IMG/VR virus record: IMGVR_UViG_3300044697_000015
Span: 1-36,541 of that record
Strand: one strand, 5' to 3'
Origin: a virus
Length of the DNA stretch: 36,541 bases
The notes under the pieces were generated by a model. It worked only from the letters and a program-made list of their open reading frames with translations. It searched no databases and was not told the DNA's origin. Shown in pieces: positions 5,690-15,097 of this stretch (within the stretch, counting starts at the first letter, position 1; the number at the start of each line of letters is the position of its first letter). The position numbers were made by a program, and so were the translations under genes.

Positions 5690-8548
5690 TCATTGAAACT
5701 GCACTCCCGGCGCAACCTGCACGCCGTTTGTAAACATGAAATTAGTGAACATCGGTGGGGGCGGAGCACTCCCGCTATCCAGCGCCAGAATGAAAATGTC
5801 CGCGCGGGTTGCATTGCTCGAATCGGTTGCTAATTTCCCGAGCATACTGCTGGACCATTCCCAGATGCGGCCATCCTGTGATACGGTGCCGATTGCATTT
5901 GAGGCAGTGAAGTAGACATCAAAAGGACCGGCATTCGTCGTTCCGCAACCAGAGGCATTGCCAGGACCAAGAATAAAGTTGTGGCCGAATCGCACTAGCG
6001 TTCCATTCTGCAGGAGTGCGTAGTTTTCATTCTGCCCGGCCGATCCCCAAGTCGAAGTTGCTGCGGAGGTTGTGTAATTATTCTGCGCTGTGCTTCCGAT
6101 GATCGGCTGAGTCTGAGCAGAAGTCGCATTCCGCCATGAGAAATGGTTCTCGCAGTTTCCTGGAAGCGCTGGGTTTGTCGGGATGCTGGCGTAAGACGTG
6201 AAGGGCGTTGCGCTGTTCGCATTCGATGGAACAAAGTTAACGAAGTTCGGATTCGAGATCGCCACTTCATTCTGATAGCCGAAGGTGTTATGTCCGGCAC
6301 AGAGAGCGCTTCCTCCGGTAAACGTGCCTGTGCAGGGCACGATATGCGTCGTCAGCGCATCCCAGAAGATCGACGTATTTCCGCAGTTTGTTCCTGTCGA
6401 GGCGCCACTGACTTGAACGTATTGCGTACCGCTGAAGCCGAAGGAGTCGTGAATGTGGGCTTTTGCGCAACTTGAGTCGATTGGTCCACCGGTAGCTGTC
6501 CCGCTGGCCGTGACGACGGCCGTGTAGGTGTTGTAGAGAGCTGCTGCACTCCCGGTAAACGTGCTTGCGCCTGGGGTTCCACTCCAACTGCCTTTTACCG
6601 CGAATTGGTGGACGCCTGTCCCTTGCCCACCATTCACCTTGAAAGAATAGGTTCCGCTGGCCCCATTCCACGCTGGCGTGATTGTGCCGGTCGTGCCAGT
6701 CCCACTGGACTGACTGAAGCTAACCTCATCCAAATATTCCGTCACTGTGCCGCCAACTGGACTCACATCAACTTGCTCCTGATTCCCGGTAGCATCCGCG
6801 AATGCGGTTGGACCAACCGGCTGCGCAGCGAATCCTGTGTATGTGGTCCCGTCAAATACCAAAGAGTCATAATAGATGCAAGGAGTGCCCGAGCAGGCGG
6901 TGTCGCCCGGAATCCTATGCACATTCCAAACAATTGAGTGCCAGGTCGCAGCCGTGTAGTTGCACGGCACTGACGTTGCGATCCATGTCGAAGTCAGTTG
7001 GCTCCAGATATCCCAGACTCCGCCGATCACGCACTGCGATCCAAACATATACTCAGTGCCGCCGTTGAACTGAAACTGATCGAACTCCAGGGCGTTGACA
7101 TTCGCCACCGATGCCACGTAGGAATGCCACGTTGAACTAAAAATCGTACTTGCATCGTTTGCGCCCGGCTTGAACCCCCATAGAGCATTCGAGTAGCAGG
7201 GCTGGTTGCTGCCAGAACCGCAAACTGATCCGCTCTTTCCAGTAACACTGAGCGCCATTGACGCACCGTCAAGCGACGGTGTGGGATTATTGATGGTTTG
7301 CGAGGTAGCCGTAGGGTTACCGGTTCCACCGCAGCACACAGTTCCGGAATTATTGAACCAGTTCGTCAGGCTGTCGTCGATGTTGGAATTGGTTTGCGTA
7401 GGACCTACTGCGGTAATGGTATAAGTGTTGTTGATGCCATTCAGGATCACCGTTGCATCCACGAGCGAGCCATCGGTCGGGAGCGTGCCAGTTACCATCG
7501 TGAAAGCGGACGAACCATTAGCCAGAGTCGCAGTGTCAGCGGAAATGCTCCGGACATTCGACATCGAGATCCAGAAAAGTTGATCGTTGATGTCTTCCGA
7601 GAGTGGGCCAGTCCAGCCAGCGTCGTATGCTTGGCCATTCGGGAGCACGCCCGAGAGCCCGATATCGTAAATTGCGACCGGACTAGAGAAGGTCAGGGGA
7701 TGGCCGATGACTGTATCCCAAGCATAGGTTACCGCGTAGATCACAGGATCGTTGACTTGTGAGCCTGCGGTCGGCGTCCCCATGAAATACGCTACCCAAG
7801 GATTCTGATGGCTCCATGTCAGAGCCCCGCACGGTGACACCGTGGCCGTGGTGTTAGAGAATGGGGCAACTACCTGAAGAATGCCGTTGACGAATTCAAT
7901 CCCTTCCACGTAAGGACATCCGCCCTGAAACGTTGAGAGCAGATAAACGGATGCGTTCGCGCACGCTGTTGAAGTATCGGCACGGCCGGCGCAGTTCCAA
8001 CCCTCGTCGTTGTCTCCGCCGGAAGCTGTCGAGGAGAGTGTACGGCCGCCCACCGATCCGCCATCACTCGCTCGCGTGATCGGATTCAATGGGTAGGGAT
8101 TCAGGCTGATATCGTAACCAACAGAGTTCAGACATGCCCCGAGGCAAGCGGTGTAATTGATATACGTAGCTCCAGATTGGCTCCCCGGATGGCTCATCAA
8201 TGTAGCCGACGTTGTTGAATTCCAAGTCGCTACCCCGAATTTTATCCCGTTGATCGTGATATTTCCGCCATTGCCCGACCCGATACCCGAGGACCATGTG
8301 GTCGTAAATTGCTGCCCGCCTGTCCACTGCATACAGCCCTGACTAGCCAAAGGAGTGCAACTCCCAAGGGCGGAATTTGAGGTAGTCACGCTTCCTGTGG
8401 GAAGGGTCGAAACGAACGGCGGATTGTTCGGCGTCTGCACTATCGCCGTCGAAGTCGAGGAGCAGGAATAGGTCGGCGGCCCGCACTGCGCGCGCGCCGC
8501 GACGGATAAACAACAGCTAATTGCCAGAAGTAATAAAATTTTCTTCAT
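5690..8548 (-). CDS. Exported fibre/adhesin-like protein with a concanavalin-like domain
   Basis: 952 residues. The start is ATG 8548, which overlaps the upstream TGA (ATGA). A longer frame up to 9127 only reads the neighbour's DNA out of frame. It begins M-K-K-I-L-L-L-L-A-I-S and ends its signal at A-A-R-A before Gln. The mature chain is Gly/Ser/Thr/Asn-rich with about 24 Cys. A central segment (S-L-D-G-A-S-M, Y-M-F-G-S-Q-C, W-D-I-W, T-W-H-S-I-V-W, Y-D-S-L-V-F-D-G, Y-L-D-E-V-S-F) matches my memory of a concanavalin-like module in acidobacterial secreted proteins. The C-terminus is unlike a catalytic domain. It is the last gene of the late transcript. A receptor-binding or surface-display role is inferred. 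Confidence 0.75.
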   Translation of the reverse strand: MKKILLLLAISCCLSVAARAQCGPPTYSCSSTSTAIVQTPNNPPFVSTLPTGSVTTSNSALGSCTPLASQGCMQWTGGQQFTTTWSSGIGSGNGGNITINGIKFGVATWNSTTSATLMSHPGSQSGATYINYTACLGACLNSVGYDISLNPYPLNPITRASDGGSVGGRTLSSTASGGDNDEGWNCAGRADTSTACANASVYLLSTFQGGCPYVEGIEFVNGILQVVAPFSNTTATVSPCGALTWSHQNPWVAYFMGTPTAGSQVNDPVIYAVTYAWDTVIGHPLTFSSPVAIYDIGLSGVLPNGQAYDAGWTGPLSEDINDQLFWISMSNVRSISADTATLANGSSAFTMVTGTLPTDGSLVDATVILNGINNTYTITAVGPTQTNSNIDDSLTNWFNNSGTVCCGGTGNPTATSQTINNPTPSLDGASMALSVTGKSGSVCGSGSNQPCYSNALWGFKPGANDASTIFSSTWHSYVASVANVNALEFDQFQFNGGTEYMFGSQCVIGGVWDIWSQLTSTWIATSVPCNYTAATWHSIVWNVHRIPGDTACSGTPCIYYDSLVFDGTTYTGFAAQPVGPTAFADATGNQEQVDVSPVGGTVTEYLDEVSFSQSSGTGTTGTITPAWNGASGTYSFKVNGGQGTGVHQFAVKGSWSGTPGASTFTGSAAALYNTYTAVVTASGTATGGPIDSSCAKAHIHDSFGFSGTQYVQVSGASTGTNCGNTSIFWDALTTHIVPCTGTFTGGSALCAGHNTFGYQNEVAISNPNFVNFVPSNANSATPFTSYASIPTNPALPGNCENHFSWRNATSAQTQPIIGSTAQNNYTTSAATSTWGSAGQNENYALLQNGTLVRFGHNFILGPGNASGCGTTNAGPFDVYFTASNAIGTVSQDGRIWEWSSSMLGKLATDSSNATRADIFILALDSGSAPPPPMFTNFMFTNGVQVAPGVQFQ

Positions 8549-10563
8549 TGCATTTCCAAGAGCGCAAACATCCCTACGGCCGGCGCTGCCACAACCGGAG
8601 CCGAAGAGGTATAGGTATAAGAATTCACCGTGCTGTCGCTTTGCGTGCTGGTGCCCGCTATGATCTTGAGAGTCTCCGCCGAAACCACGGAAATCGCGGT
8701 CGAGTACTGCGTGCCCGTGGTGCAGCCAGTTCCCGAACCGTTGGTGGCTGGAGTCGTGCCCGTCGTGGTGTAGCAGGCCACGGTCGTGCCACCATTCGGA
8801 TTTGTGCAAGTGACTGTCTGGGGTACAACTCCGGAAGTTGGAGAGCACGTTGCCGGGGTTGCCTGCGTGTTGATGACATAGACATAAGAATTGACTGGAC
8901 TGTCCGTCAGCGTGCTCGTCCCTGCGATGATATTGATCGTAACCGAGGCCGCTACTGTGATTGTCCCGCCGCTGGTCAGAAGAGTTCCGGTTGTGCAGCC
9001 GGTTCCTAAACCATTCGTGGCCGGGATCGTTCCGTTGATCGCATAGCACTGAACCGTCGTCCCTGAATTTGGGTTCGTGCAGGCTGGAGTCTGAGTTGAG
9101 GAGTACGTTCCTGATCCTGGAGAGCAAGTTGAGGGAGAAGCTTGAGAGGCCGTGGGTGCATCAATGCCAAGCAACGGCACGATCTGCGGGCTGCTCGGAT
9201 CGTTGTCGGTGATCTGCAAAGTATCTCTGACTGGCCCCGTTCCTGTGGGCGCGTAGGTTACGGTAATCGTGCAACTGGCAGCGTTTGAAATTGATGTGCC
9301 GCAGTTGTTCGTCTGCGAGAAGTTTGTCCCAGTTGTGAAGGCGACGGAGAGGCTACCGAGGTTTCCCGTATTCCCTGCAGTGAGCGTGATGGTTTTCTGA
9401 TTCGCGGAGGCGGGGAGCCAGAGCAGGCTGCTCGCCGAGAGATTCCCGCAGTGGGTATTGCTGCCTTGGTCGGTTGCGCTGTTTGGAGTTGTGCTCTGAA
9501 TCCAATACTGGCCATTCATGCCAGAGGTCGGAGTCCATGAAATCGGGGCGGCTGTCCAGGTAGTTCCGGCTAAGAATGAGATTGTGTTGCATCCCCATGC
9601 GCTGCCAGATCCAAGAGTAGCCGCATTGTTATAGAGCGGACCATTGACCTCAGCTAAGTCGGTGCCGAGCGAATTGTGGCTAACGAAGGAGTTCGTCGGC
9701 GCAGGTGATGCTCCGGGGAAAAACGCCGCCGTGTATCCATAGCCGCAGAGATAATTGAAATTTGTCTGCATCGAGGCATAGCCAGACGTACTCCCCTGAT
9801 ACGCGATGCCCTGAGTGTTTCCGATGGAGCAATTCGTGTTGCCCTGCAAGGTCACATTGCTCGGAGCGGCCGTGCCGTTCAGGTAGCCAGGGCCATCGGT
9901 GTGGTCACCGAAAGTTGCCGCATATCGTGAGTCGTGCATCCAGCTATTGACCACAGTCTGCGAGTTGCTGGAGTAGAAAGTAATTGCGTTGGCGAACCCC
10001 CACATATCCATGCCCGTGACATAGACGGGTCCGCCTGAGGGAATGTTAATTCCATACTGATAGCCGCTGCTCCCAATGATTGCGTTCGTGCCGGAAACCT
10101 GAGTGGTCGTATTCTGTCCCGCTCCAGCCGAAGGCCATGCCGCTCCCGGCGGAGATGTGGCGAATGACGCCAAGGGCACAATGCTTGGATAGACCAGGTA
10201 AACGTTCGCGCCTGTAATCTGGACGTTGTAATTAGCCAGATCGTTGGACTGAAAGCGGCACCCCTTAAACAGAACATTGGAGCCAGTGACCAGCGTTCCC
10301 GACGTGGTACCGGTCCCGTAGAAGTCAACGCTGTCGAACTCGCAGTAATTGCAGTTGATCGTCTGGTAAGAACTGTATGTACAATTCGAGATCTTAGTCC
10401 GCGTCGCCCAGCTTGAGCCGCTAGAGAAGGCTCCGCACGCGGTGCCATTCAGCGATCCGTAGGCCGCATAGCCCACGGTGTTCCCAGATTGCCCAGGCCA
10501 CGGAGCTTGCGCCGTAGCAGAAATTGAGCACAGCCCGATAATGACAGCAGGAAGATATCTCAT
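8545..10563 (-). CDS. Exported beta-helix protein with choice-of-anchor D and two CHB_HEX_C domains
   Basis: 672 residues from ATG 10563. The signal peptide M-R-Y-L-P-A-V-I-I-G-L-C-S-I-S ends at A-T-A before Gln. Residues about 30-390 look like a right-handed beta-helix (short repeated strands with Asn and Gly turns). About 391-472 is an ASH/choice-of-anchor D immunoglobulin-like domain (N-L-G-S-L-S-V-A-F, S-C-T-I-T-V-T-Y-A-P). Residues 473-565 and 566-655 are tandem copies of a CHB_HEX_C-like domain, each with C-Y then a T-P-A-T-N-G turn and I-I-A-G-T-S-T. About 19 Cys are present. These modules are typical of bacterial secreted proteins, not virion parts. Adhesion to a surface glycan is a reasonable inference. 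Confidence 0.75.
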   Translation of the reverse strand: MRYLPAVIIGLCSISATAQAPWPGQSGNTVGYAAYGSLNGTACGAFSSGSSWATRTKISNCTYSSYQTINCNYCEFDSVDFYGTGTTSGTLVTGSNVLFKGCRFQSNDLANYNVQITGANVYLVYPSIVPLASFATSPPGAAWPSAGAGQNTTTQVSGTNAIIGSSGYQYGINIPSGGPVYVTGMDMWGFANAITFYSSNSQTVVNSWMHDSRYAATFGDHTDGPGYLNGTAAPSNVTLQGNTNCSIGNTQGIAYQGSTSGYASMQTNFNYLCGYGYTAAFFPGASPAPTNSFVSHNSLGTDLAEVNGPLYNNAATLGSGSAWGCNTISFLAGTTWTAAPISWTPTSGMNGQYWIQSTTPNSATDQGSNTHCGNLSASSLLWLPASANQKTITLTAGNTGNLGSLSVAFTTGTNFSQTNNCGTSISNAASCTITVTYAPTGTGPVRDTLQITDNDPSSPQIVPLLGIDAPTASQASPSTCSPGSGTYSSTQTPACTNPNSGTTVQCYAINGTIPATNGLGTGCTTGTLLTSGGTITVAASVTINIIAGTSTLTDSPVNSYVYVINTQATPATCSPTSGVVPQTVTCTNPNGGTTVACYTTTGTTPATNGSGTGCTTGTQYSTAISVVSAETLKIIAGTSTQSDSTVNSYTYTSSAPVVAAPAVGMFALLEMQ

Positions 10564-10565
10564 GG

Positions 10566-11333
10566 CTACCAGTACGTGAAGAGTGAGGTTGCGATGCGAA
10601 TGTCATCAACGATGAAATCCGTCCCCGTCTGGGATAGAAAATTAACGCGGGCGACGTTGGCCGTCCATGTTCCGTTTGTCGAAGCCGTTCCAGTCGTCCA
10701 CGAACTACCGTTCGACGAGAAGTACGGCGTGCAAGTGGCGTTTGCTCCAGTCCCCGCAACAGCCTTGATCGCTATGTAATAAGTGGTATTGGTCGCTAAC
10801 GTAACCGCCGTGGTTTGGGTCGTGCCGCCTGTGTTGGAAACATTGAATTGATTGTTGCTGAAGAAACTCAGCCGGCACAGAAGATTGTCAGACCCATCCA
10901 ACACTGAGAATAAAAACTCACTGGACGCAGGCAGGGTATCGACGTTCACCATAATCCCGGCGTAAAACGTACTTTGCGCGGTGACTTGCTCTTCGACGTT
11001 TACCGAACCGCCTGTTGCTACATAAAACGAGCGGGTTTGTTGGAGGGGTGCCGGAGGAGTTGTGTAAGCAAAATTTGGGGTACCTGCCGCGAAGAATACC
11101 CCTTGATCGCAGGTTGAGCCGTAGCTCGCATAGCACAGCGTCGAACCCTCAAACGTTTCCCGCAGAAGGCACCCTGATGAACCAGTCACGGATGGAGGAC
11201 CGGAACATCCTGAAATCGCACGTATGCCTGGAGTCAGCACTGAGCCTTTGTTGAACTTGGCGCCCTTGTTAACCGTTAACCCCTGCCCAAAAGCGAAAGA
11301 GCAGAGCAGCGAGATGGTGAGCAGCGTTCTCAT
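10566..11333 (-). CDS. Exported lectin-like (LamG/concanavalin fold) protein
   Basis: 255 residues from ATG 11333, which overlaps the upstream TGA. A start four codons earlier is possible. The signal peptide is M-R-T-L-L-T-I-S-L-L-C-S-F-A-F-G before Gln. The body from about residue 60 reads as a beta-sandwich: F-E-G-S-T-L-C-Y, an A-G-I-M-V-N-V-D strand, F-L-F-S-V-L-D-G, T-T-Y-Y-I-A-I-K-A, a W-T-x-N-V-A-R strand and a final F-I-V-D-D-I-R-I-A. This order of strands, ending in a V-D-D-I motif, is characteristic of concanavalin-like carbohydrate-binding domains. Six Cys occur in the mature chain. It probably binds glycan as part of the exported set; the ligand is unknown. Confidence 0.7.
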   Translation of the reverse strand: MRTLLTISLLCSFAFGQGLTVNKGAKFNKGSVLTPGIRAISGCSGPPSVTGSSGCLLRETFEGSTLCYASYGSTCDQGVFFAAGTPNFAYTTPPAPLQQTRSFYVATGGSVNVEEQVTAQSTFYAGIMVNVDTLPASSEFLFSVLDGSDNLLCRLSFFSNNQFNVSNTGGTTQTTAVTLATNTTYYIAIKAVAGTGANATCTPYFSSNGSSWTTGTASTNGTWTANVARVNFLSQTGTDFIVDDIRIATSLFTYW

Positions 11334-14300
11334 TGGAATCTGCACGAACTTCCGAGGAAGATTGTCATTACATCCGTGCCCGTCGTGTTCTTGGCTTGTA
11401 CTGCTACCGTGCCCGCTGTGGTGCCGTTCGCTAGTCCCATATAAATATGCGCCGTATACGTGGCAGTGTCGGAGACTAAGCTTCCAAAGGGGTCCAACGA
11501 AGTAGAAAAGGCATTCGCGTTTGCACTTGCGAAGTTAGGTGCCGTGGTATTCCCAGTCCCTTCAAAGGTATAGGAGACGGCGGTTGGGCTGGCGGGTCCG
11601 GTAATCTGAATATTCGGAGAGTTGGTAACAGCGGTCGCACCCTGATAAGTCAGAGTGCAGTCGAGAACGTAATCCTGACTCGCCGCAACCGGCCATGACC
11701 ATGAGCGCGTTCCGTCAGACACGGTAGTGAAGGTCGTATTGCTGTTGGTGAAACTGGTATGAAGAACCGTCGTCTGCGGAAGCTGCTGCGTCTGTGTTTG
11801 GTTGTTTCCATTCCAGCGCCATACGTGAACCGTCGAATCGGGATAGAGGAGATCTACGTTAGCCGCAGGGGTGCTCGTCGTGCCCTCATTTGAGCAGATC
11901 GCGCCCGCAGTTCCGGCGGCACACGTTGGAGCCGAGGAGCCCAAAGAAAGGCCACCACTAGAAGTTATCGCGAACGTTTGCGTCTGCCCTGACAACACGC
12001 CAGCAGTCCACGTTCCCCCGGTGCCCCCAACAATGCACCCTGTCTGCGTCGTCGCGCAATTCACATTTAGCGCGCTTTGCCCAGTTGAAGTTCCCGGGGA
12101 AGAAACACCAAGAGTGATCGAAGTGTTATTATTTGACGAGTTAGTATTCTGAAAGACCCAAGGGGCCGTAAGATTGGCAGTTGCGATTCCTGCGCGCGTG
12201 ATCGACGCCGTGGCCGCGCCTTCTGTAATCGTTCCGGCAGCCGCCGCCCCGGTGAGAAAGTTTTCGGGAATGGTCGCTGCCGCGGTGCAACCGATTCCAG
12301 TCGTGGTCGACCATGTAAGGCCAGAAGTGCAATTGCTCCCAAACGCCGCAAACGTTGGGTACTTGATCGTGAACCAGTGGCCTGGCGCTGTCGTCGAGTC
12401 CTGATAGACGAAGGCCGCGAAGTTGGGGATGATGGTTCCATTCGCCGCCCCGTCAATGAGGTCCGAGGCTCCAGCGTTCGGCGTGACCGTCAGCGTCGTA
12501 CTCGTATTCTTGATGACGAAAGCATAATTGGATGCAAAGTTCGGCGCAGCCACGGCCGGCAATGCCAATGCCGTCCCAGAAGTCCAGTTGAGATAGTTCG
12601 CGCGATCTGTTGATAGCAGCGTGGCCGGGTTCGTCGCATCTACCGGAACGCCTGCCAAGGTAGAAACAAAGTCAGTGCCATTCCCCGCCATCAAACTGCG
12701 ACTAGCGGCCGCGCCGGCAATCTGAAAGCCCACCGCTGCGTTGACTACGCCCGTTGGAGTCGAGGAACCACTCGTGCTTCCAATCGTCAAACTATTGAAC
12801 TGGCTGCTGACCGTTGGTGAAGAACTCCACACTGTCGGCGGTGTTCCGTGCCCCAGAAGATAAGTTACTACCTGCTCTGTCGCCGAGCCGGTGATCGTAT
12901 GCGCTGTGATATTGTCTTGCAGGATGGTGCCCGTCTTTGCTCCGACGTTCACACCCATAATGTTGATGTCGTTGCAATTTGATCCGTTACCCGAGGTTCC
13001 AATATCAATCCCGATTCCGCCCGCCGCGAACGCAACCAGGCCACCTGCATTCCAGTTGACCCCAGAAGTGATTGTGGAACCGTAGAACGAATAGAATGTT
13101 GAGTTGATTGCTGAGTCGCCGCAGAAGTCAGCGCCATTCTCCATGAACTCGGTATGGGCATCTCCAAGGGACAAATGCTGGCCAATGCCGATGATCCCGG
13201 TGGGCTGCGAAGCTCCAGAGGGCAAGAAGATGCAAGCCGTGGTTGCGGTCTTGTCCTGACACGAAACCGTCAGCCGGTCGATAATGCCACTGCCCTGATT
13301 TCCCGCGACACCGGTGATCTGTGCGCCTACCCAGTTCGGATTGACGCAAGGGTTTGGAGTCAATACGCCGAAGTTTGCTGTCCCGGCTCCGCAAGTAATC
13401 CCTGAGCCGACTGGAACTTTCCCACCCGCCGAGCACGTTCCTACACTAGTGTTCGAGCAGTTCGCACCCCCGACCAGCGTTACAGGAAACGGGTTGTAAT
13501 TGACGGTGATGTTCGAATAGATACCGGCGTTCGTGGTTCCGATCGCACCGTTGCCGCCATAAATTCCTGACTGCTCCAGTTCAAACCCTGACTCCGGGCA
13601 GTTGTAGATGTTCACAAATCCATCGGTGCCGGTGCCTTCTTCCCCTTGTCCGTTGACGAATCCAGATCCGCCGATCATCAAATGGCAGTCCAGAATCAGA
13701 TCCCCGAAGCGTGTTCCATACGCGCCGTTGCCCCCACCGTAGCCAATTGAGATCAGCGGCGTATTCAGGTAGGCCACTGCCGCGGTGCAAGGCGAAGCGC
13801 AAGTTGTCTGCGTGGTGGAATCGACGTTCAAGACAAAGACTTGCGGCGCAGTCGAACTCGTTACTGAGGCGATGGTAAAACAGCCATTGTCCTTCGAGGC
13901 AGAAGTGGCTCCAGCAATACAGATCTTCCTTCCGGCGACTAACTGGTTGACTGTGGTTCCTGCTGCTGTAAAGGGTGCGCCGGCCGCGAGCGTCACGGTC
14001 ATCAGGGAGCCTGATACGCTCAACCCGATGGTGGTCGCGGAACTATTCTGAATCTGGAAACCGCCATTAGGACAAGCGTCCGTCAGCGGGTTGCACATCG
14101 CAATCGAAGTGTTTTCTCCAATTAAATCTGTCGAGGAGCCGCCCATGCCGTGCAACTGCGTCGATGTCGGCAGAGTCACCGTACTCATCCCATCGACCAT
14201 GATTAAGTGCTGGGTACCGTTCGCTTTGATGTCGAGCCGGCCAGTGAAGTTCGAAGGAAGTGGCTCCTCCGTCCAGAACTGCGTGCCGGTCATATCGTCG

Positions 14301-15085
14301 ATGATGTTGCAACTCGCGCCATTGCTTGTCGTACACCCATAGGCTGTGACCATGGCGCGAATCGCATGTGACTCATCGGTGATTCCGCCGCCTGGATTAC
14401 AGGTGGTCGTGCTCCCGCAATAGGCAGAGACAAAGACTTGCGAAGGAGAACTGAAGTTCAGGGCGGTAGCCGAGGAGGTTGTAGTCGGAGTCTGCCCTTC
14501 AACTTGATTGGAAATGGCTCCCCCTCCCCCACTCGCTGCCGTATAGCAGGGATTCGGCGAACTCGCCGTCGTATATTCCAGCACTTCTCCATTGGTCGGA
14601 GTGAATCCCGTGCAGAGCGGAACAGTGTCAATACCGACGACCTGCTGAGATGTATTTGTCCCGCTGAGATCACCTCCGGCAGTGAAACTCCCCCCGCCCC
14701 CTCCGCGCCCATTCCCCGAGGCAATCGGCGTTCCCTGAAACTTCACTGTTGCTGTATTGGTGACGGTGTTTCCGCAAAGCTGGAAGAGAGTCGTGCCCGC
14801 AACCAGAGTTGCGGTGTAAACTCCGTTCGCAGTGATGGTGGATTGTGCCGTGGAACTGGTCGAAGGAGTGACCTGAGTGTTCTGCGCCGGATCGCCGCCG
14901 ATGGCAACTTCGGGCTGGATGGTTCCACTCCAAGTCCCCGTGATGCTCATGCCTACGCTTCCAAGGCCCGTGGTGTCGATTCCGACGCACTGAGTTCCGG
15001 TGATGGTTAATGGTTTAGTTTGCCCCCGCGCGAAAGGCGCAAGGCAGAGGATAACGAAGAGACACAGCTTCCTGCGAATGTGCAT
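11330..15085 (-). CDS. Giant exported tail-spike-like beta-helix protein
   Basis: 1251 residues from ATG 15085, 12 bases after the previous stop. The signal peptide is M-H-I-R-R-K-L-C-L-F-V-I-L-C-L-A-P-F, cleaved before Gln. Near residue 235 the segment T-D-E-S-H-A-I-R-A-M resembles the start of pectate-lyase-like phage spikes (D-D-T-x-A-I-x-x-A). A Gly/Asn-rich beta-helix follows to about 720. The last third has Y-L-N-W-T-S-G-T-A-L-A-L-P, a capping element common in phage fibres, then a Gly-Ser-Thr-rich shaft and a small C-terminal beta domain ending S-S-C-R-F-Q. About 32 Cys occur in the mature chain, very unusual for a fibre folded in the cytoplasm. It may degrade or bind capsule, but no catalytic residues can be assigned. 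Confidence 0.75.
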   Translation of the reverse strand: MHIRRKLCLFVILCLAPFARGQTKPLTITGTQCVGIDTTGLGSVGMSITGTWSGTIQPEVAIGGDPAQNTQVTPSTSSTAQSTITANGVYTATLVAGTTLFQLCGNTVTNTATVKFQGTPIASGNGRGGGGGSFTAGGDLSGTNTSQQVVGIDTVPLCTGFTPTNGEVLEYTTASSPNPCYTAASGGGGAISNQVEGQTPTTTSSATALNFSSPSQVFVSAYCGSTTTCNPGGGITDESHAIRAMVTAYGCTTSNGASCNIIDDMTGTQFWTEEPLPSNFTGRLDIKANGTQHLIMVDGMSTVTLPTSTQLHGMGGSSTDLIGENTSIAMCNPLTDACPNGGFQIQNSSATTIGLSVSGSLMTVTLAAGAPFTAAGTTVNQLVAGRKICIAGATSASKDNGCFTIASVTSSTAPQVFVLNVDSTTQTTCASPCTAAVAYLNTPLISIGYGGGNGAYGTRFGDLILDCHLMIGGSGFVNGQGEEGTGTDGFVNIYNCPESGFELEQSGIYGGNGAIGTTNAGIYSNITVNYNPFPVTLVGGANCSNTSVGTCSAGGKVPVGSGITCGAGTANFGVLTPNPCVNPNWVGAQITGVAGNQGSGIIDRLTVSCQDKTATTACIFLPSGASQPTGIIGIGQHLSLGDAHTEFMENGADFCGDSAINSTFYSFYGSTITSGVNWNAGGLVAFAAGGIGIDIGTSGNGSNCNDINIMGVNVGAKTGTILQDNITAHTITGSATEQVVTYLLGHGTPPTVWSSSPTVSSQFNSLTIGSTSGSSTPTGVVNAAVGFQIAGAAASRSLMAGNGTDFVSTLAGVPVDATNPATLLSTDRANYLNWTSGTALALPAVAAPNFASNYAFVIKNTSTTLTVTPNAGASDLIDGAANGTIIPNFAAFVYQDSTTAPGHWFTIKYPTFAAFGSNCTSGLTWSTTTGIGCTAAATIPENFLTGAAAAGTITEGAATASITRAGIATANLTAPWVFQNTNSSNNNTSITLGVSSPGTSTGQSALNVNCATTQTGCIVGGTGGTWTAGVLSGQTQTFAITSSGGLSLGSSAPTCAAGTAGAICSNEGTTSTPAANVDLLYPDSTVHVWRWNGNNQTQTQQLPQTTVLHTSFTNSNTTFTTVSDGTRSWSWPVAASQDYVLDCTLTYQGATAVTNSPNIQITGPASPTAVSYTFEGTGNTTAPNFASANANAFSTSLDPFGSLVSDTATYTAHIYMGLANGTTAGTVAVQAKNTTGTDVMTIFLGSSCRFQ

Positions 15086-15097
15086 GGTGAACTCCAG

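Noticed and set aside
8549-9127. 193-residue N-terminal extension of the 952-residue exported protein
   Set aside because: It reads the upstream gene out of frame and gives His/Arg/Asp-rich text; the signal peptide at 8548 is the natural start.
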